A DNA stretch of 54,817 nucleotides from positions 1 through 54,817 of the forward strand of contig JAJDUK010000084.1 in NCBI GenBank assembly GCA_022826665.1, written 5' to 3'. Shown piece by piece: positions 26,203 through 36,617 of this stretch (within the stretch, counting starts at the first letter, position 1; every line of letters starts with the position of its first letter). Under the pieces are notes generated by a model that made no database searches, was not told where the DNA came from, and was given only the letters and a program-made list of their open reading frames with translations. This stretch comes from Alphaproteobacteria bacterium (lineage in GTDB: Bacteria > Pseudomonadota > Alphaproteobacteria > UBA828). Made by a program: the position numbers and the translations under genes.

Positions 26203-27682
26203 CGACTTCGGAAAGGTCGTTCGCCGGCTCCGGTATTCGTTCGCTGACCGGCTGTGCGGGCGCTGCAAGCGCTGCGTCCTCGGCCACTGCGAGCGGCTGC
26301 AGGTAAACGGTGAACGTGCTGCCTTCGCCGGGGGCGCTGTCGATGGTGAGCGCGCCGCGGTGCCTGTTCACGATGTGCTTGACGATGGCAAGTCCGAGGC
26401 CGGTGCCGCCGAGCTCGCGGGAGCGCGCCTTGTCCACGCGGTAGAAGCGCTCCGTGAGCCGCGGCAGATGCTCGCGCGGAATGCCCGGGCCCCGGTCGGT
26501 GACGGAGACCACGACCGCGCCTTCCTTGCTAGCCCTCCAGCCGGCCGCCTCGGCTTCCGCAACCCGCCGCACCTCCACGCTGACTGTCCCTTCCGCGTCT
26601 CCATATTTGATCGCGTTATCGACCAGATTGAGAAACACCTGGGTCAGTTCGTCGCCGTCGCCGATTACCGGGGGCAACTCCTCTTCGGCATCGATGGCCA
26701 CGGTTACCTTGCGCTGCTCTGCGCGCCACGCGAGCGTGTTGCGCACATGGGAGAGCAGCGAAGGAAGGGGGACCGTATCCGTCGGCGGCGTGTGCTCGTT
26801 CATCTCGATGCGCGAGAGCGAGAGCAGGTCTTCGACGAGGCGGGCCATGCGCTTGCCGTGCTGGTCCATGATGGCGAGGAAGCGCTCGCGCGCCGCCGCA
26901 TCGTCGCGGGCGGTCCCCTGCAGCGTCTCAATGAAGCCCATAAGCGTGGCGAGTGGCGTGCGAATCTCGTGGCTCGCGTTGGCGACGAAGTCGGCCCGCA
27001 TCTGATCGGTGCGGCGCACGGCCGTGAAGTCGACGAGCGCGAGCAGAACGGCGGCGCCGCCCTCCCTCGGTTCGGGCAGCGGTTCGACGCGCGCCGCGAA
27101 GGTGCGTTCCACCGGCGCCTGCAACGTGAACTCGATGTCGCGCCCTTCGGTTCCCTCGATGGTCTGTTCGACCGCCTCAATCAGCTGCGGATTGCGCAAC
27201 GAGGCGGAGATGTGGCGCTCGGTCACCTCGCCGCCGAGCAGCGATATCGCCGCCCGGTTGGCGCGCACCACCTTGCGGTCGGTATCGAGCAGTAGGAGCG
27301 GTTCGGGCAAGGCATCGAGCGCGCGTTCGAGCTCGGCCCTCTCGCTGGCAAGCTGCGCTCGGCCTTCGGCGCCAAGCCGGGCCAGGCGCTCGACCGATGC
27401 CGCGAGCTCGCGGGTAAGCAGCCCCGCCGGCGCAGCGCCTTGCCGCGCCTCGCCCTCAGTCTCGGCGGAGGTTTCCACGTGGCGCGCGAGGGCGCCGACG
27501 TCCGCGAGCATCAGGCCGGCCACGGCTGCCGCGAGCAGGCTGAGACCGGCCCAGGCCAGCACCGCCGCAATGGGCGGCGTGAGGCCAAGTGCGCCGAGCA
27601 CCAGGAATGCGAGCCCGAGCGGCAGGGACGCCGCAAGGCTCAGGCGCGCCCACCGGCGCAGCGGAACGACGCGCGCCGCCAT
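26186..27682 (-). CDS. phoR: Phosphate regulon sensor kinase PhoR
   Basis: The ATG at 27682 with GGAGGAGA upstream gives 498 residues; the longer frame to 27811 has no such site. Two membrane helices occupy residues about 12-62, without a large periplasmic loop, as in PhoR. A PAS domain follows (DALPEPLLLLDTDRKVVRANRA), then HisKA with the phosphorylated His in VANASHEIRTPLATLMGF (about residue 237) and an ATPase domain with NAIKYG, DRGPGIP and GGTGLGLAIVKH. It phosphorylates PhoB when phosphate is low, through contact with PhoU and the Pst transporter. It lies upstream of pstC on the same strand. Confidence 0.93.
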   Translation of the reverse strand: MAARVVPLRRWARLSLAASLPLGLAFLVLGALGLTPPIAAVLAWAGLSLLAAAVAGLMLADVGALARHVETSAETEGEARQGAAPAGLLTRELAASVERLARLGAEGRAQLASERAELERALDALPEPLLLLDTDRKVVRANRAAISLLGGEVTERHISASLRNPQLIEAVEQTIEGTEGRDIEFTLQAPVERTFAARVEPLPEPREGGAAVLLALVDFTAVRRTDQMRADFVANASHEIRTPLATLMGFIETLQGTARDDAAARERFLAIMDQHGKRMARLVEDLLSLSRIEMNEHTPPTDTVPLPSLLSHVRNTLAWRAEQRKVTVAIDAEEELPPVIGDGDELTQVFLNLVDNAIKYGDAEGTVSVEVRRVAEAEAAGWRASKEGAVVVSVTDRGPGIPREHLPRLTERFYRVDKARSRELGGTGLGLAIVKHIVNRHRGALTIDSAPGEGSTFTVYLQPLAVAEDAALAAPAQPVSERIPEPANDLSEVAVTKS

Positions 27683-27748
27683 CGATCGGCTCTCCTCCGC
27701 AGCGGGGTTCCGGGCTTTCGAGTCTAGCAGAGCCACTCGACCGTGGGC

Positions 27749-27766
27749 GTGACGAATATAAGACAA
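27749..27766 (-). promoter_or_regulatory. Putative Pho box upstream of phoR
   Basis: On the minus strand TTGTCTTATATTCGTCAC matches the PhoB repeat layout at about 10 of 14 repeat positions, with the usual 4-base AT centre. It lies about 67 bases before the phoR ATG in the 151-base space shared with the divergent mutS. This is weaker than the site before pstC. Confidence 0.35.
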
Positions 27767-27833
27767 ACAGGGGTCTGCGGCGCCGATATCAGGCGCACGG
27801 AACCCCGGCAACCGCCTGTGCTAGTGTCGCGCC

Positions 27834-30563
27834 ATGCCCGATGACGCCGAGGCGCAAGCGACCGCCGCGCCGGCCGCCGCCCGTGGCGCCCGCCGGGGCC
27901 GGCCACGCGCACGGCGGGTCGAGCCGGCGACGCCAATGATGGCGCAGTATCTCGAAATCAAGGGCGCACACCCGGATCACCTCCTGTTCTACCGGATGGG
28001 GGATTTCTACGAGCTTTTCTTTGAGGACGCGCGGCAAGCCTCGGAGGCGCTCGACATCGCGCTCACCAAGCGAGGCCTCCACCAGGGGCAGGAAATCCCG
28101 ATGTGCGGCGTGCCCGTGGCGAGCGCAGAGGGCTATCTCCAGCGGCTGATCCGCAAGGGCTTCCGGGTCGCCGTGTGCGAGCAGGTCGAAGACCCGGCGG
28201 AGGCCCGCAAGCGGGGCGCGAAGGCGGTCGTGCGCCGCGAAGTCATCCGCCTGGTAACGCCGGGGACGCTGAGCGAGGACGCGCTGCTGGATGCGTGCGC
28301 GGCCAACTATCTCGCGGCGCTCGCCCAGGCCGAAGGCGCCCTGGCGCTGGCGTGGGCCGAGATGTCCACCGGCGAGTTCGCGGTGATGGGGGTCTCAGAG
28401 GCCTCGCTGCCTGCGGCGCTCGCGCGCCTTGAGCCCGGCGAACTCCTGGTGCCGGAGCCGCTGCTCGAGGCGCCGGCGCTCTTCGAGCTCTTCGCCGAGT
28501 GGAAGGAGGCGCTCACCCCGCAGCCGCGCTCCCTCTTCGACAGTATGGCCGCCGGGCGGTCGCTCGCCGCGTTCTACGGCATCGCCTCGCTGGATGGGCT
28601 CGGCAGCTTTTCCCGCGCGGAACTCGCCGCCGCCGGCGCCGTGCTCGGCTATCTCAAGCTCACCCAGAAGGGCCAGCTGCCCCGGCTCGCGCGGCTTCGC
28701 TCGACCGAGACGGGCGCGGCGATGGCGATCGACGCCGCGACCCGACGCAACCTGGAGCTCACGGCAACCCTGGATGGCGGCGCCGCCGGCAGCCTGCTCT
28801 CGGTGATCGATCGCACCGTCACCGGCGCAGGCGCCCGGCTGCTCAGAGTGCGGCTGACGGCGCCGCTCACGGAGCCCGCCGCCATCGTCGAGAGGCTCGA
28901 ATCCGTCGGCTTCCTGGTCGAGGTGGAAGGCGCGCGGAGCGCGCTCAGGGAGCGGCTTCGGCGTTGCCCGGACGTGGAGCGCTCTCTCTCGCGCCTCAGC
29001 CTGGAACGCGGTGGGCCCCGCGATCTCGCCGCCGTGCGCGACGCGCTCGGTCAGATTCCGGCAATTCGGGATGCCCTCGGCACCGAGGCCGCCGGCGGCC
29101 TGCGGCCTCCGCCGCCCGCGCTCGCGGCCGATCTCAAGGCGCTCGGCCATCACCAGAGCCTTGTGGACCGCCTGACCAGTGCCCTGGTGGAGAGCCCGCC
29201 GCCCAGCATCCGGGACGGCGGCGTCATCGCACGCGGCTATGATGAGGCGCTCGACGAGGTGGTGGAGCTGCGCGACCACAGCCGGCGCCTGATCGGCGAG
29301 CTTGAGGCTCGCTACCGCAGCGAGACAGGCGTCAACGCCCTCAAGGTGCGCCACAACAACGTGCTCGGCTATTACGTCGAGGTGCCGCCGCAGCGGGCCG
29401 ACGCGCTGACGGAGGCCTTCATTCACCGCCAGACTCTCGCGAGCGCCATGCGTTACACGACCGTGGAGCTCGGCGAGCTGGAGGCGCGAATCACTGGCGC
29501 GGCCGACAAGGCGCTCGCACTTGAGCAGGCGCACTTCGACGATCTCCGCGCTGATGTCGTTAGCCGGGGCGAGGATATCGCCCGCGCCGCCGGCGCCCTG
29601 GCAGCGCTGGACGTGGCCCAGGGGCTTGCGCAGCTCGCCGTGGAGCGCCGCTATACCCGGCCCACCGTCGACGACACGACCGCGTTCGAAATCAAGGGCG
29701 GCCGGCACCCGGTGGTGGAAGCCATGGGCGCGGGCGGGGACACGCCCTTCGTCCCCAACGACTGCGACCTGGGCGAAGACGCTCGGATCTGGCTGGTCAC
29801 CGGCCCCAACATGGCCGGCAAGAGCACCTTCCTGCGCCAGAATGCGCTGATCGCGGTGCTGGCCCAGATGGGCTCGTTCGTGCCCGCCACCTCCGCCCGC
29901 ATCGGCGTGGTTGATCGCCTCTTCTCTCGGGTGGGCGCGGCCGACGATCTCGCCCGAGGGCGCTCCACCTTCATGGTGGAGATGGTGGAGACCGCCGCCA
30001 TCCTCAATCAGGCCGGCGACCGCGCGCTGGTGATTCTCGACGAGATCGGGCGCGGCACCGCCACCTATGACGGGCTCTCCATCGCTTGGGCCGCGATCGA
30101 ACACCTGCACGACAGCAACCTCTGCCGCGCGCTCTTCGCGACCCACTACCACGAACTCACCGCGCTCGCCCAGAAGCTCGACCGGCTCGCCTGCCACACC
30201 ATGCGGATCAAGGAGTGGCAGGGGAGCGTCGTGTTTCTGCACGAGGTGGCGCCCGGCGCGGCCGATCGCTCCTACGGCATCCACGTGGCGCGCCTCGCAG
30301 GCCTGCCCGAGGCGGTGCTGGCCCGCGCCGAGGCGGTGCTGGCGGTATTGGAGCAGGGCGAAAAGGCCACCGCCGCCGCTAGGCTCGCGAACGACCTGCC
30401 GCTCTTCCAGGCCCGTCCGGCACCGGCGCCTGCTGAGCCTGCGCCCGATCCGCTGCGCACGCGCCTCGCCGCCATCAACCCCGACGACCTCACGCCGCGG
30501 GATGCGCTGGAGCTCATCTACGCGCTCCGCGCCGGGCTCGACGGCGATGAGAGCCCGGACTGA
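27834..30563 (+). CDS. mutS: DNA mismatch repair protein MutS
   Basis: The 909-residue protein has all MutS parts: the mismatch-binding domain with the F-x-E motif in [10 protein letters not shown] (about residues 53-62), connector, core and clamp domains ([16 protein letters not shown]), and the ATPase with Walker [15 protein letters not shown] (about residue 655), Walker [17 protein letters not shown] and FATHYHEL. A tail with the predicted dimer/beta-clamp region ends the protein. An Ala/Arg-rich 30-residue head precedes the conserved [11 protein letters not shown]. It recognises mispaired bases and starts repair with MutL. It is divergent from phoR. Confidence 0.97.
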   Translation: MPDDAEAQATAAPAAARGARRGRPRARRVEPATPMMAQYLEIKGAHPDHLLFYRMGDFYELFFEDARQASEALDIALTKRGLHQGQEIPMCGVPVASAEGYLQRLIRKGFRVAVCEQVEDPAEARKRGAKAVVRREVIRLVTPGTLSEDALLDACAANYLAALAQAEGALALAWAEMSTGEFAVMGVSEASLPAALARLEPGELLVPEPLLEAPALFELFAEWKEALTPQPRSLFDSMAAGRSLAAFYGIASLDGLGSFSRAELAAAGAVLGYLKLTQKGQLPRLARLRSTETGAAMAIDAATRRNLELTATLDGGAAGSLLSVIDRTVTGAGARLLRVRLTAPLTEPAAIVERLESVGFLVEVEGARSALRERLRRCPDVERSLSRLSLERGGPRDLAAVRDALGQIPAIRDALGTEAAGGLRPPPPALAADLKALGHHQSLVDRLTSALVESPPPSIRDGGVIARGYDEALDEVVELRDHSRRLIGELEARYRSETGVNALKVRHNNVLGYYVEVPPQRADALTEAFIHRQTLASAMRYTTVELGELEARITGAADKALALEQAHFDDLRADVVSRGEDIARAAGALAALDVAQGLAQLAVERRYTRPTVDDTTAFEIKGGRHPVVEAMGAGGDTPFVPNDCDLGEDARIWLVTGPNMAGKSTFLRQNALIAVLAQMGSFVPATSARIGVVDRLFSRVGAADDLARGRSTFMVEMVETAAILNQAGDRALVILDEIGRGTATYDGLSIAWAAIEHLHDSNLCRALFATHYHELTALAQKLDRLACHTMRIKEWQGSVVFLHEVAPGAADRSYGIHVARLAGLPEAVLARAEAVLAVLEQGEKATAAARLANDLPLFQARPAPAPAEPAPDPLRTRLAAINPDDLTPRDALELIYALRAGLDGDESPD

Positions 30564-30623
30564 CCTGCGATCTCGGACCGGTATAGGATTGGGCCGAATG
30601 ATCGATCGTCAGGCTTGGGAACA

Positions 30624-31493
30624 TTGAAGCCGCCGCCGTTCGCCTACGAGTGCCCGACCGAGGTGGCAGACGCCGTCGCCCTGCTGGCCGCGCACGGGGC
30701 GGACGCGCGGCCACTTGCCGGCGGGCAAAGCCTGGTGCCGCTGCTCAACTTCCGCTTGGCGCGGCCCGCCGTTCTGGTCGATCTCAACCGCATCGCGGCG
30801 CTCGGCCACGTCACGGTCGAGAATGGCGCGCTTCGCATCGGCGCCATGGCGCGGCAGGCGGCGGTCGAGGCCGATCCCGGCGTGGCGCGCGGCTGGCCGT
30901 TGCTGACCGATGCCATCAGCCACATCGCCCATCCCCAGATTCGCAACCGCGGCACCATCGGCGGCAGCCTCGCCCACAATGACCCGGCGGCGGAGCTTCC
31001 GGCGGTGATGCTGGCGCTGGACGCCGAAATGACCGCGCTGGGCCCGGAGGGCACCCGTACCGTGCCGTCCGGCGAGTTCTTCGCGGGCACAATGGAGACG
31101 GCGCTCGCGCCGGACGAGCTCCTGACCGAGATCAGGGTTCCGGAGCTCCCAGAAGGCACCGGCTGGAGCTTTCGGGAGGCCGCGCGCCGTCAGGGCGACT
31201 TCGCGCTCGTCGCGGTCGCGGTGCTGCTGCGGCCCTCCGGCAGCTCTAGCGGCATCGATGCCCGCGTCGTGGTCACTGGCACCGGCGACGGACCCCAACG
31301 CATGCGCGAAGCGGAGGCGGTCCTCGCAGAGCGAGGAACGGGCGGCGATGCCTGCGAGGCGGCGGGCAACGCTGCGGCCCAAGCCTCCGAGCCGGCGGAC
31401 GATCCCCACGCGCCTGCCTGGTACCGCCAGCGGCTCGTGGCGGCGCTCACCCGCCGCGCCTGCCGCGAGGCGGCGATGAGGATGGGGCGCTGA
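30624..31493 (+). CDS. Molybdenum hydroxylase, FAD-binding subunit (CoxM/CutM type)
   Basis: The TTG at 30624 gives the family's usual start (MKPPPFAYECPTEV); another TTG at 30615 is possible. The 289-residue protein carries both FAD-binding loops, PLAGGQSLVPLLN (about residues 31-43) and TIGGSLAHNDPAAELPA (about 110-126), and the C-terminal CO_deh_flav_C domain. This subunit passes electrons from the iron-sulfur subunit to the final acceptor. It is the first of three overlapping subunit genes and follows mutS by 60 bases. Confidence 0.92.
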   Translation: MKPPPFAYECPTEVADAVALLAAHGADARPLAGGQSLVPLLNFRLARPAVLVDLNRIAALGHVTVENGALRIGAMARQAAVEADPGVARGWPLLTDAISHIAHPQIRNRGTIGGSLAHNDPAAELPAVMLALDAEMTALGPEGTRTVPSGEFFAGTMETALAPDELLTEIRVPELPEGTGWSFREAARRQGDFALVAVAVLLRPSGSSSGIDARVVVTGTGDGPQRMREAEAVLAERGTGGDACEAAGNAAAQASEPADDPHAPAWYRQRLVAALTRRACREAAMRMGR

Positions 31494-31982
31494 ATGGCAG
31501 ACCACGGCCACAACGTGCGCGTCACCATCAACGGCGAAGCCCACGAGGGCCACGTCGAGCCAAGGCTCCTGCTCTCGGACTTTATCCGGCACGAGGCGGG
31601 GCTCACCGGCACCCACGTGGGCTGCGAGCACGGCGTCTGCGGCGCCTGCACCGTGCTGCTCGACGGCGCGCCGGTGCGCTCCTGCCTGATGTTCGCGGTG
31701 CAGGCGGACGGCGCCTCGGTCGAGACGGTCGAATCGCTGGCGAACGGCGAGACGCTGCACCCGCTGCAGGAGGCCTTCCGCCGTGAGCATGGGCTGCAAT
31801 GCGGCTATTGCACGCCCGGCATCCTGATGACCCTGAAACCCTTCCTCGCGGCCAACCCGGCGCCGAGCGATGCCGATATCAGGCAAGCGCTCTCCGGCCA
31901 CCTCTGCCGCTGCACCGGCTATCAGCAGATCGTGGCGGCGGTGCGCCGGGCTGCGGCGATGCTGCGGGGCGAGGAGCCATGA
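31494..31982 (+). CDS. Molybdenum hydroxylase, [2Fe-2S] subunit (CoxS/CutS type)
   Basis: The 162-residue protein has the plant-ferredoxin cluster motif (CEHGVCGACTVLLDG, plus Cys in VRSCLMF) and the helical second-cluster domain with CGYCTPGILM and CRCTGYQ. These two clusters carry electrons from the molybdenum site to FAD. Start and stop almost touch the flanking subunit genes: it begins right after the M subunit stop and overlaps the next ATG by 4 bases. Confidence 0.95.
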   Translation: MADHGHNVRVTINGEAHEGHVEPRLLLSDFIRHEAGLTGTHVGCEHGVCGACTVLLDGAPVRSCLMFAVQADGASVETVESLANGETLHPLQEAFRREHGLQCGYCTPGILMTLKPFLAANPAPSDADIRQALSGHLCRCTGYQQIVAAVRRAAAMLRGEEP

Positions 31983-34303
31983 CCACGCAGCTGATCGGCG
32001 AGCCGGTCGAGCGGCGCGAAGATGCGAGGCTGCTCACCGGGCGCGCCCGCTTCATCGACGACATTCACCTGCCGGAGATGCTGCACGCCGCCGTGCTTCG
32101 CAGCCCTCACGCCAAGGCCCGCTTCACCCGCATCGACGCCAGCGCGGCGCTGGCGCTCCCCGGCGTGCACGCGGTCATCACCCATGAGGACCTGGGCTCC
32201 GCCAACGCGCCGATGCCGCTCCTCAACGAGGACCCCGGCTTCATCTATCCGCGCACCCATCAGGCGCTCGCGCCGGGCCAGGTCCGCTTCGTCGGCGAGG
32301 CGGTGGCGCTGGTGGTGGCCGACAGTCGCTACCTGGCCGAGGACGCGCTCGATCTGATCGAGGTCGACTATGTGCCCGAGCCTGCGGCGGTGGACCTCGC
32401 GGCGGCGGCTCAGCCCGGCGCGCCGCTGGTCCATGACGACACCGAGTCCAACGTCGCCTGCCGTACCGCCGACAACACCGGTGATATCGAGAGCGCCTTC
32501 GCCGCCGCCGACTTCGTGCTGCGCGAGGAGCTCCGGCCCGAGCGGGGCGCGGCCCAGCCGATGGAGACCCGGGGCGTCGTCGCCCGCTACGACGCGAGCC
32601 TTGAGCAGCTCACGATCTGGGACACGACCCAGGCACCGGTCTCGGCCCGCGGCGTCATTGCCGACAAGCTCGGGATGGCGGAGGCCGCCGTCACCGTGAT
32701 CGCGCCGGACGTAGGCGGCGGCTTCGGCGTCAAAATCTATTTGGTCTACCCCGAGGAGGTGCTGGTCCCCTTCGCCGCCCGCATGCTCGACCGCCCGGTC
32801 AAGTGGATCGAGGATCGCCGCGAGCACTTCATCGGCTCCAACCACGAGCGGCTGATGGTGCACCGCATCGAGGTGGCGGCGACCAAGGACGGGCGCATCC
32901 TCGGGATCAAGGACCACTTCCTCTACGACAGTGGCGCCTACTGCCCCTACGGCCCCATCAACGCTCAGTGCGCCCAGGCCATCTTGCCGGGGCCTTACAA
33001 GATTCCGGCGGTGCACTCGACCTACGAGGCCGTCTACACCAACACGCCGACCGTGAGCCCCTACCGCGGTGCCGGCCAGCCGCACGGCAACTTCGTCACG
33101 GAAACGGCCATGAACCACGTTGCCTGCGCGCTCGGCCTGGATGCGGCCGAGATCAGGCGGCGCAATCTGGTGCGGCCCGAGGACTGCCCCTGGGATTCAG
33201 GCCGCATCTTCCAGGGCAACACTCCGTTCATCCACCGGGACAGCGACTATCCCGCACAGCTCGCGAAGGCGCTCGACGCGCTCGACTATGAAGGCGTCAA
33301 GCGCAGCCAGCCGGCGGAGCGTGAGCAGGGCATCTTCCGGGGCGCCGGCATCGCCTTCTTCGTCGAGGGCACCGGCATCTCGCCCTACGAGGGGGTCGAG
33401 GTCCGCGTTGAGCCCACAGGCCACGTCCACGTGACGACGGGCTATCCCTCGCAAGGGCAGGGCCACCACACCACGCTCGCGCAGGTGGTGGCGGAGACCT
33501 TGGCCGTCGCGCCCGAGCAAGTGGTGGTCGAAAGCGGGCGGAGCGACCGCTTCGCCTGGGGCGTCGGCACCTTCGCCAGCCGCTCGGCCGTGGTGGGGGG
33601 TAGTGCTGCGCTCGGCGCAGCCAAGGCCGTCCGTGCGCGGGCGCTGGACCTCGCCTCCGACGAGCTGGAGGTGGCGCCCGAAGACCTGGTGCTGGAGGAC
33701 GGCGCCGTCCACGTCAAAGGCGCGCCGCAGATGGCGGTCACGCTCGGCGCTCTCGCGTACGCGGCCAATCCCATCAACACGCTCACATCGGGCGCCGAGC
33801 CGGGCTTGCGCGCCGCCGACTACTACCGCTCCCCCGATGGCGCGATTGCGAGCGGGGTACACGGAGCGGTCGTGGTGGTGGACGTGGCCACCGGCATGGT
33901 GGAGATCGAGACATACGTCGTGGTCCACGACTGCGGGGTGATGATCAACCCCACCATCGTCGAGGGGCAGATACTGGGCGGCACGGCGCAGGGGATCGGC
34001 GGCGCCTTCTACGAGAAGCTCAGGTTCGACGACGACGGCCAGCCGCTGGTCACCACCTTCATGGACTACCTGATCCCGACGGCCATGGAGATTCCGTCGA
34101 TCGAGATCCATCACATGGAGAGCCGCTGCAGCCTCAATCCTCTCGGTGTCAAAGGGGTGGGGGAGGGCGGCGCGATCCCCGCTGCCGCCGCCTTCGCCGG
34201 CGCCGTAGAGGACGCGCTGGAGCCTTTCGGCGCCACCGTCCGCGCCGTCCCCCTCGACCCGCCCGCCATCCTCGCCCTGATCGAGGGGCGTGCAGAGTCC
34301 TGA
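31979..34303 (+). CDS. Molybdenum hydroxylase, molybdopterin-binding catalytic subunit (CoxL-like)
   Basis: The ATG at 31979 overlaps the S subunit stop and gives 774 residues. Seen are the Ald_Xan_dh_C head (GEPVERREDARLLTGRARF), the cofactor loops VGGGFGVK and PYRGAGQPHG and the catalytic Glu in KGVGEGGAIPA near the C-terminus. True form I CO dehydrogenases carry AYRCSFR at the active-site loop; here it is PYRGAGQ, so this is not a CO dehydrogenase but an aldehyde/heterocycle hydroxylase of the xanthine dehydrogenase family. The substrate is probably an aromatic heterocycle or aldehyde whose further breakdown uses the next genes. Confidence 0.92.
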   Translation: MTTQLIGEPVERREDARLLTGRARFIDDIHLPEMLHAAVLRSPHAKARFTRIDASAALALPGVHAVITHEDLGSANAPMPLLNEDPGFIYPRTHQALAPGQVRFVGEAVALVVADSRYLAEDALDLIEVDYVPEPAAVDLAAAAQPGAPLVHDDTESNVACRTADNTGDIESAFAAADFVLREELRPERGAAQPMETRGVVARYDASLEQLTIWDTTQAPVSARGVIADKLGMAEAAVTVIAPDVGGGFGVKIYLVYPEEVLVPFAARMLDRPVKWIEDRREHFIGSNHERLMVHRIEVAATKDGRILGIKDHFLYDSGAYCPYGPINAQCAQAILPGPYKIPAVHSTYEAVYTNTPTVSPYRGAGQPHGNFVTETAMNHVACALGLDAAEIRRRNLVRPEDCPWDSGRIFQGNTPFIHRDSDYPAQLAKALDALDYEGVKRSQPAEREQGIFRGAGIAFFVEGTGISPYEGVEVRVEPTGHVHVTTGYPSQGQGHHTTLAQVVAETLAVAPEQVVVESGRSDRFAWGVGTFASRSAVVGGSAALGAAKAVRARALDLASDELEVAPEDLVLEDGAVHVKGAPQMAVTLGALAYAANPINTLTSGAEPGLRAADYYRSPDGAIASGVHGAVVVVDVATGMVEIETYVVVHDCGVMINPTIVEGQILGGTAQGIGGAFYEKLRFDDDGQPLVTTFMDYLIPTAMEIPSIEIHHMESRCSLNPLGVKGVGEGGAIPAAAAFAGAVEDALEPFGATVRAVPLDPPAILALIEGRAES

Positions 34304-34546
34304 CACATCAGGCACCAAGCAGCAGACCGACTATGCAACTTGAGAGAGACCGGGCCGCGAAGCGGGCCGGAGCGCGCGACTGCGCGCCGCGCCGAATGGC
34401 GCGTAGCCAAGCGAGCGGAGCGAGCGCCCGGCGACTGAGGGATGCGAAAAGGCCCGCCCGCTTGGCGCAGGCGTGGCGGGCGACTATCGTGCGCGGCTTG
34501 TCGCGACAGCGCGGGGCAACGCCGTGACCGAACAACATGAGGCCGC

Positions 34547-36613
34547 ATGACTAGCGCCACCGAGGGCGCGCGATACGTGCTCGCCGTCGATGTCGGCGGG
34601 ACGTTCACCGACGTGATCCGCCACGACACGGAGACCGGCGCGGTCGAGGTCGCGAAGACCGCGTCCACGCCGCCCGACTTCATCGACGGCATGCTCGCCG
34701 GCATCGACGCGGTGAGAGCAAAGCCCGCAGACATCAAGCTCATCAAGATCGGCACCACCATCGCCACCAACACGGTGATCATGCGCACCGGCGCCCGCAC
34801 CGCGCTGGTGACCACGGCGGGCTTCACCGACGTGCTGCACGCAGCCCGCGCGGCCCGGCCCACGCTCTACGATTCCGACTGGGACCCGGCGCCCGCGCTG
34901 GTCGACCGCCGCGACACCATGACCGTCGCCCAGCGCACCACCTACGAGGGCGAGGTGCTGGAGCCGCTCGACGAGGCCGGCTTGCGCGCCATCGCGGCGC
35001 GCCTCCGCGAGCGCGGGATTGAGGCGGTGGCGGTGAGCTTCCTGCACAGCTACATCAACGACGCCCACGAGCGCCGCGCACAGGAGATTCTGGCCGACGA
35101 GATGCCCGGCGGCTACGTCTGCCGCTCCTCCGACATCCTGCCGGAGATTCGCGAGTTCGAGCGCACCAGCACCACCGTCGCCAACGCCTATCTCGGCCCG
35201 GTGCTGGAGCGCTATCTCGCCGCCCTCCTCGCCCGGCTCGAAGGCATCGGCTACGCGGGGTCGGTGCTCATCACCCATTCCGGCGGCGGGGTGATGTCGA
35301 TCGAGGCGGCGCGGCGCATCCCGGCGCGCATCTGCCAGTCGGGGCCCGCGGCGGGCGTGATGGCGGGCGCTGCCATCGGGCGGCTTGCCGAGAGGCCCGA
35401 CGTGATCGTCCTCGATGTGGGCGGGACCAGTGCCGACGTCTCGCTCTCGCGCCGGGGCCGTCCGCTCATCCGCCCCGAGTGGAACATCGAGTTCAACATC
35501 GTTATCAGCTTCCCGTCGGTGGATGTCACCGCCATCGGCGCCGGCGGCGGCTCCATCGCCCGGATCGACGAGGGCGGGGTGCTGAAGGTGGGGCCGGACA
35601 GCGCGGGCGCGCGGCCGGGCCCGGCCTGTTATGGCCAGGGCGGCACCCAGCCCACCGCGACCGATGCGAACCTCGTTCTCGGCCGGCTCGGCGCCGAGAC
35701 CAGGCTCGCGGGCCGGGTCGCGCTGCATCCGGCGCTTGCCGAGCAGGCCATCGACCGGATCGCGGAGCCCCTGGGTTATTCGCGGGCGGAAGCCGCGGCC
35801 GGCATCCTGCGGGTCATGCGCGCCAACATGGCGGGCGCGATCCGCCTCATCTCGGTGAAGCGCGGGCACGATCCGCGCGACTTCGCGCTGGTCGCCTTCG
35901 GCGGCGCCGGACCCTTGTATGCCGTGGAGCTCGCCCGCGAGCTCGGCATCCCCGAGGTGATCGTGCCGTTTCGTCCCGGCCTCGGCTCGGCGATGGGGGT
36001 GCTGCACGTGGAGGTCCGGCACGACTTCGTGCAGTCGATCTTCGCGACCGACGAGCGCTTCGATACTGGCGAGATCAACGACGCCTTTGCCGACTTGGAA
36101 GAGCGGGCGATGGCGCGGCTCACGCGAGACGGCGTGGCGGCCGGGGACGTGGTGCTCCGTCGCGAGATCGATGTACGCTACTATGGCCAGGTCTCGGGCG
36201 GCCTCACGCTCGCGGTCAAGGCGGGTGCGCTCGACGACGACGACATCCGCGGGCTCTTCCGCGCGTTTCACGAGCGCCACACCGAGGACTATGGCTACAC
36301 CTTGCCGGAAGACCTTGCCGAGCTCGAAATCGTCAACGCCCGGGTCGCGGCCGAGGCCCGCGCCACCACCGGCGCGGAGCCGACGTTCGGCGCGAACGGC
36401 GCTGCAAGCCCCGCCCCGCGCGGGCAGCGGCGGATGTATGACGAGGCCGAGGGCTGGGTCGAAGCGCCGGTCTATGAGCGCACCGCGCTCCCCGTCGGCT
36501 TCGAGATTCCGGGCCCCGCCATCATCGAGCAACTGGACAGCACGACGGTGCTCATCCCCGGCTCGCACGCGCGCGTGGACGAGCGCTTCAACCTGATCTG
36601 CACGAGCGGGTAG
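34547..36613 (+). CDS. Hydantoinase/oxoprolinase A-type subunit (first copy)
   Basis: The 688-residue protein has the Hydant_A_N domain (VLAVDVGGTFTDVIRHD at the start), the hydantoinase_A ATPase core (GTTIATNTVI, LITHSGGGVMSIEAARR, GPAAGVMAGA, VLDVGGTSADVSL, PGPACYGQGG) and the C-terminal domain. With the B-type subunit it forms ATP-dependent hydrolases or carboxylases such as N-methylhydantoinase, oxoprolinase, acetone carboxylase and acetophenone carboxylase. Sequence alone does not say which. The partner gene starts 4 bases after its stop; the 243 bases before it hold no gene but GC-rich short repeats (GCGAGCGGAGCGAGCG). Confidence 0.92.
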   Translation: MTSATEGARYVLAVDVGGTFTDVIRHDTETGAVEVAKTASTPPDFIDGMLAGIDAVRAKPADIKLIKIGTTIATNTVIMRTGARTALVTTAGFTDVLHAARAARPTLYDSDWDPAPALVDRRDTMTVAQRTTYEGEVLEPLDEAGLRAIAARLRERGIEAVAVSFLHSYINDAHERRAQEILADEMPGGYVCRSSDILPEIREFERTSTTVANAYLGPVLERYLAALLARLEGIGYAGSVLITHSGGGVMSIEAARRIPARICQSGPAAGVMAGAAIGRLAERPDVIVLDVGGTSADVSLSRRGRPLIRPEWNIEFNIVISFPSVDVTAIGAGGGSIARIDEGGVLKVGPDSAGARPGPACYGQGGTQPTATDANLVLGRLGAETRLAGRVALHPALAEQAIDRIAEPLGYSRAEAAAGILRVMRANMAGAIRLISVKRGHDPRDFALVAFGGAGPLYAVELARELGIPEVIVPFRPGLGSAMGVLHVEVRHDFVQSIFATDERFDTGEINDAFADLEERAMARLTRDGVAAGDVVLRREIDVRYYGQVSGGLTLAVKAGALDDDDIRGLFRAFHERHTEDYGYTLPEDLAELEIVNARVAAEARATTGAEPTFGANGAASPAPRGQRRMYDEAEGWVEAPVYERTALPVGFEIPGPAIIEQLDSTTVLIPGSHARVDERFNLICTSG

Positions 36614-36617
36614 GACC

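Noticed and set aside
31979-34303. Aerobic CO dehydrogenase (coxMSL)
   Set aside because: The active-site loop reads PYRGAGQ, not AYRCSFR, and no cox accessory genes follow. It is a molybdenum hydroxylase of other specificity.
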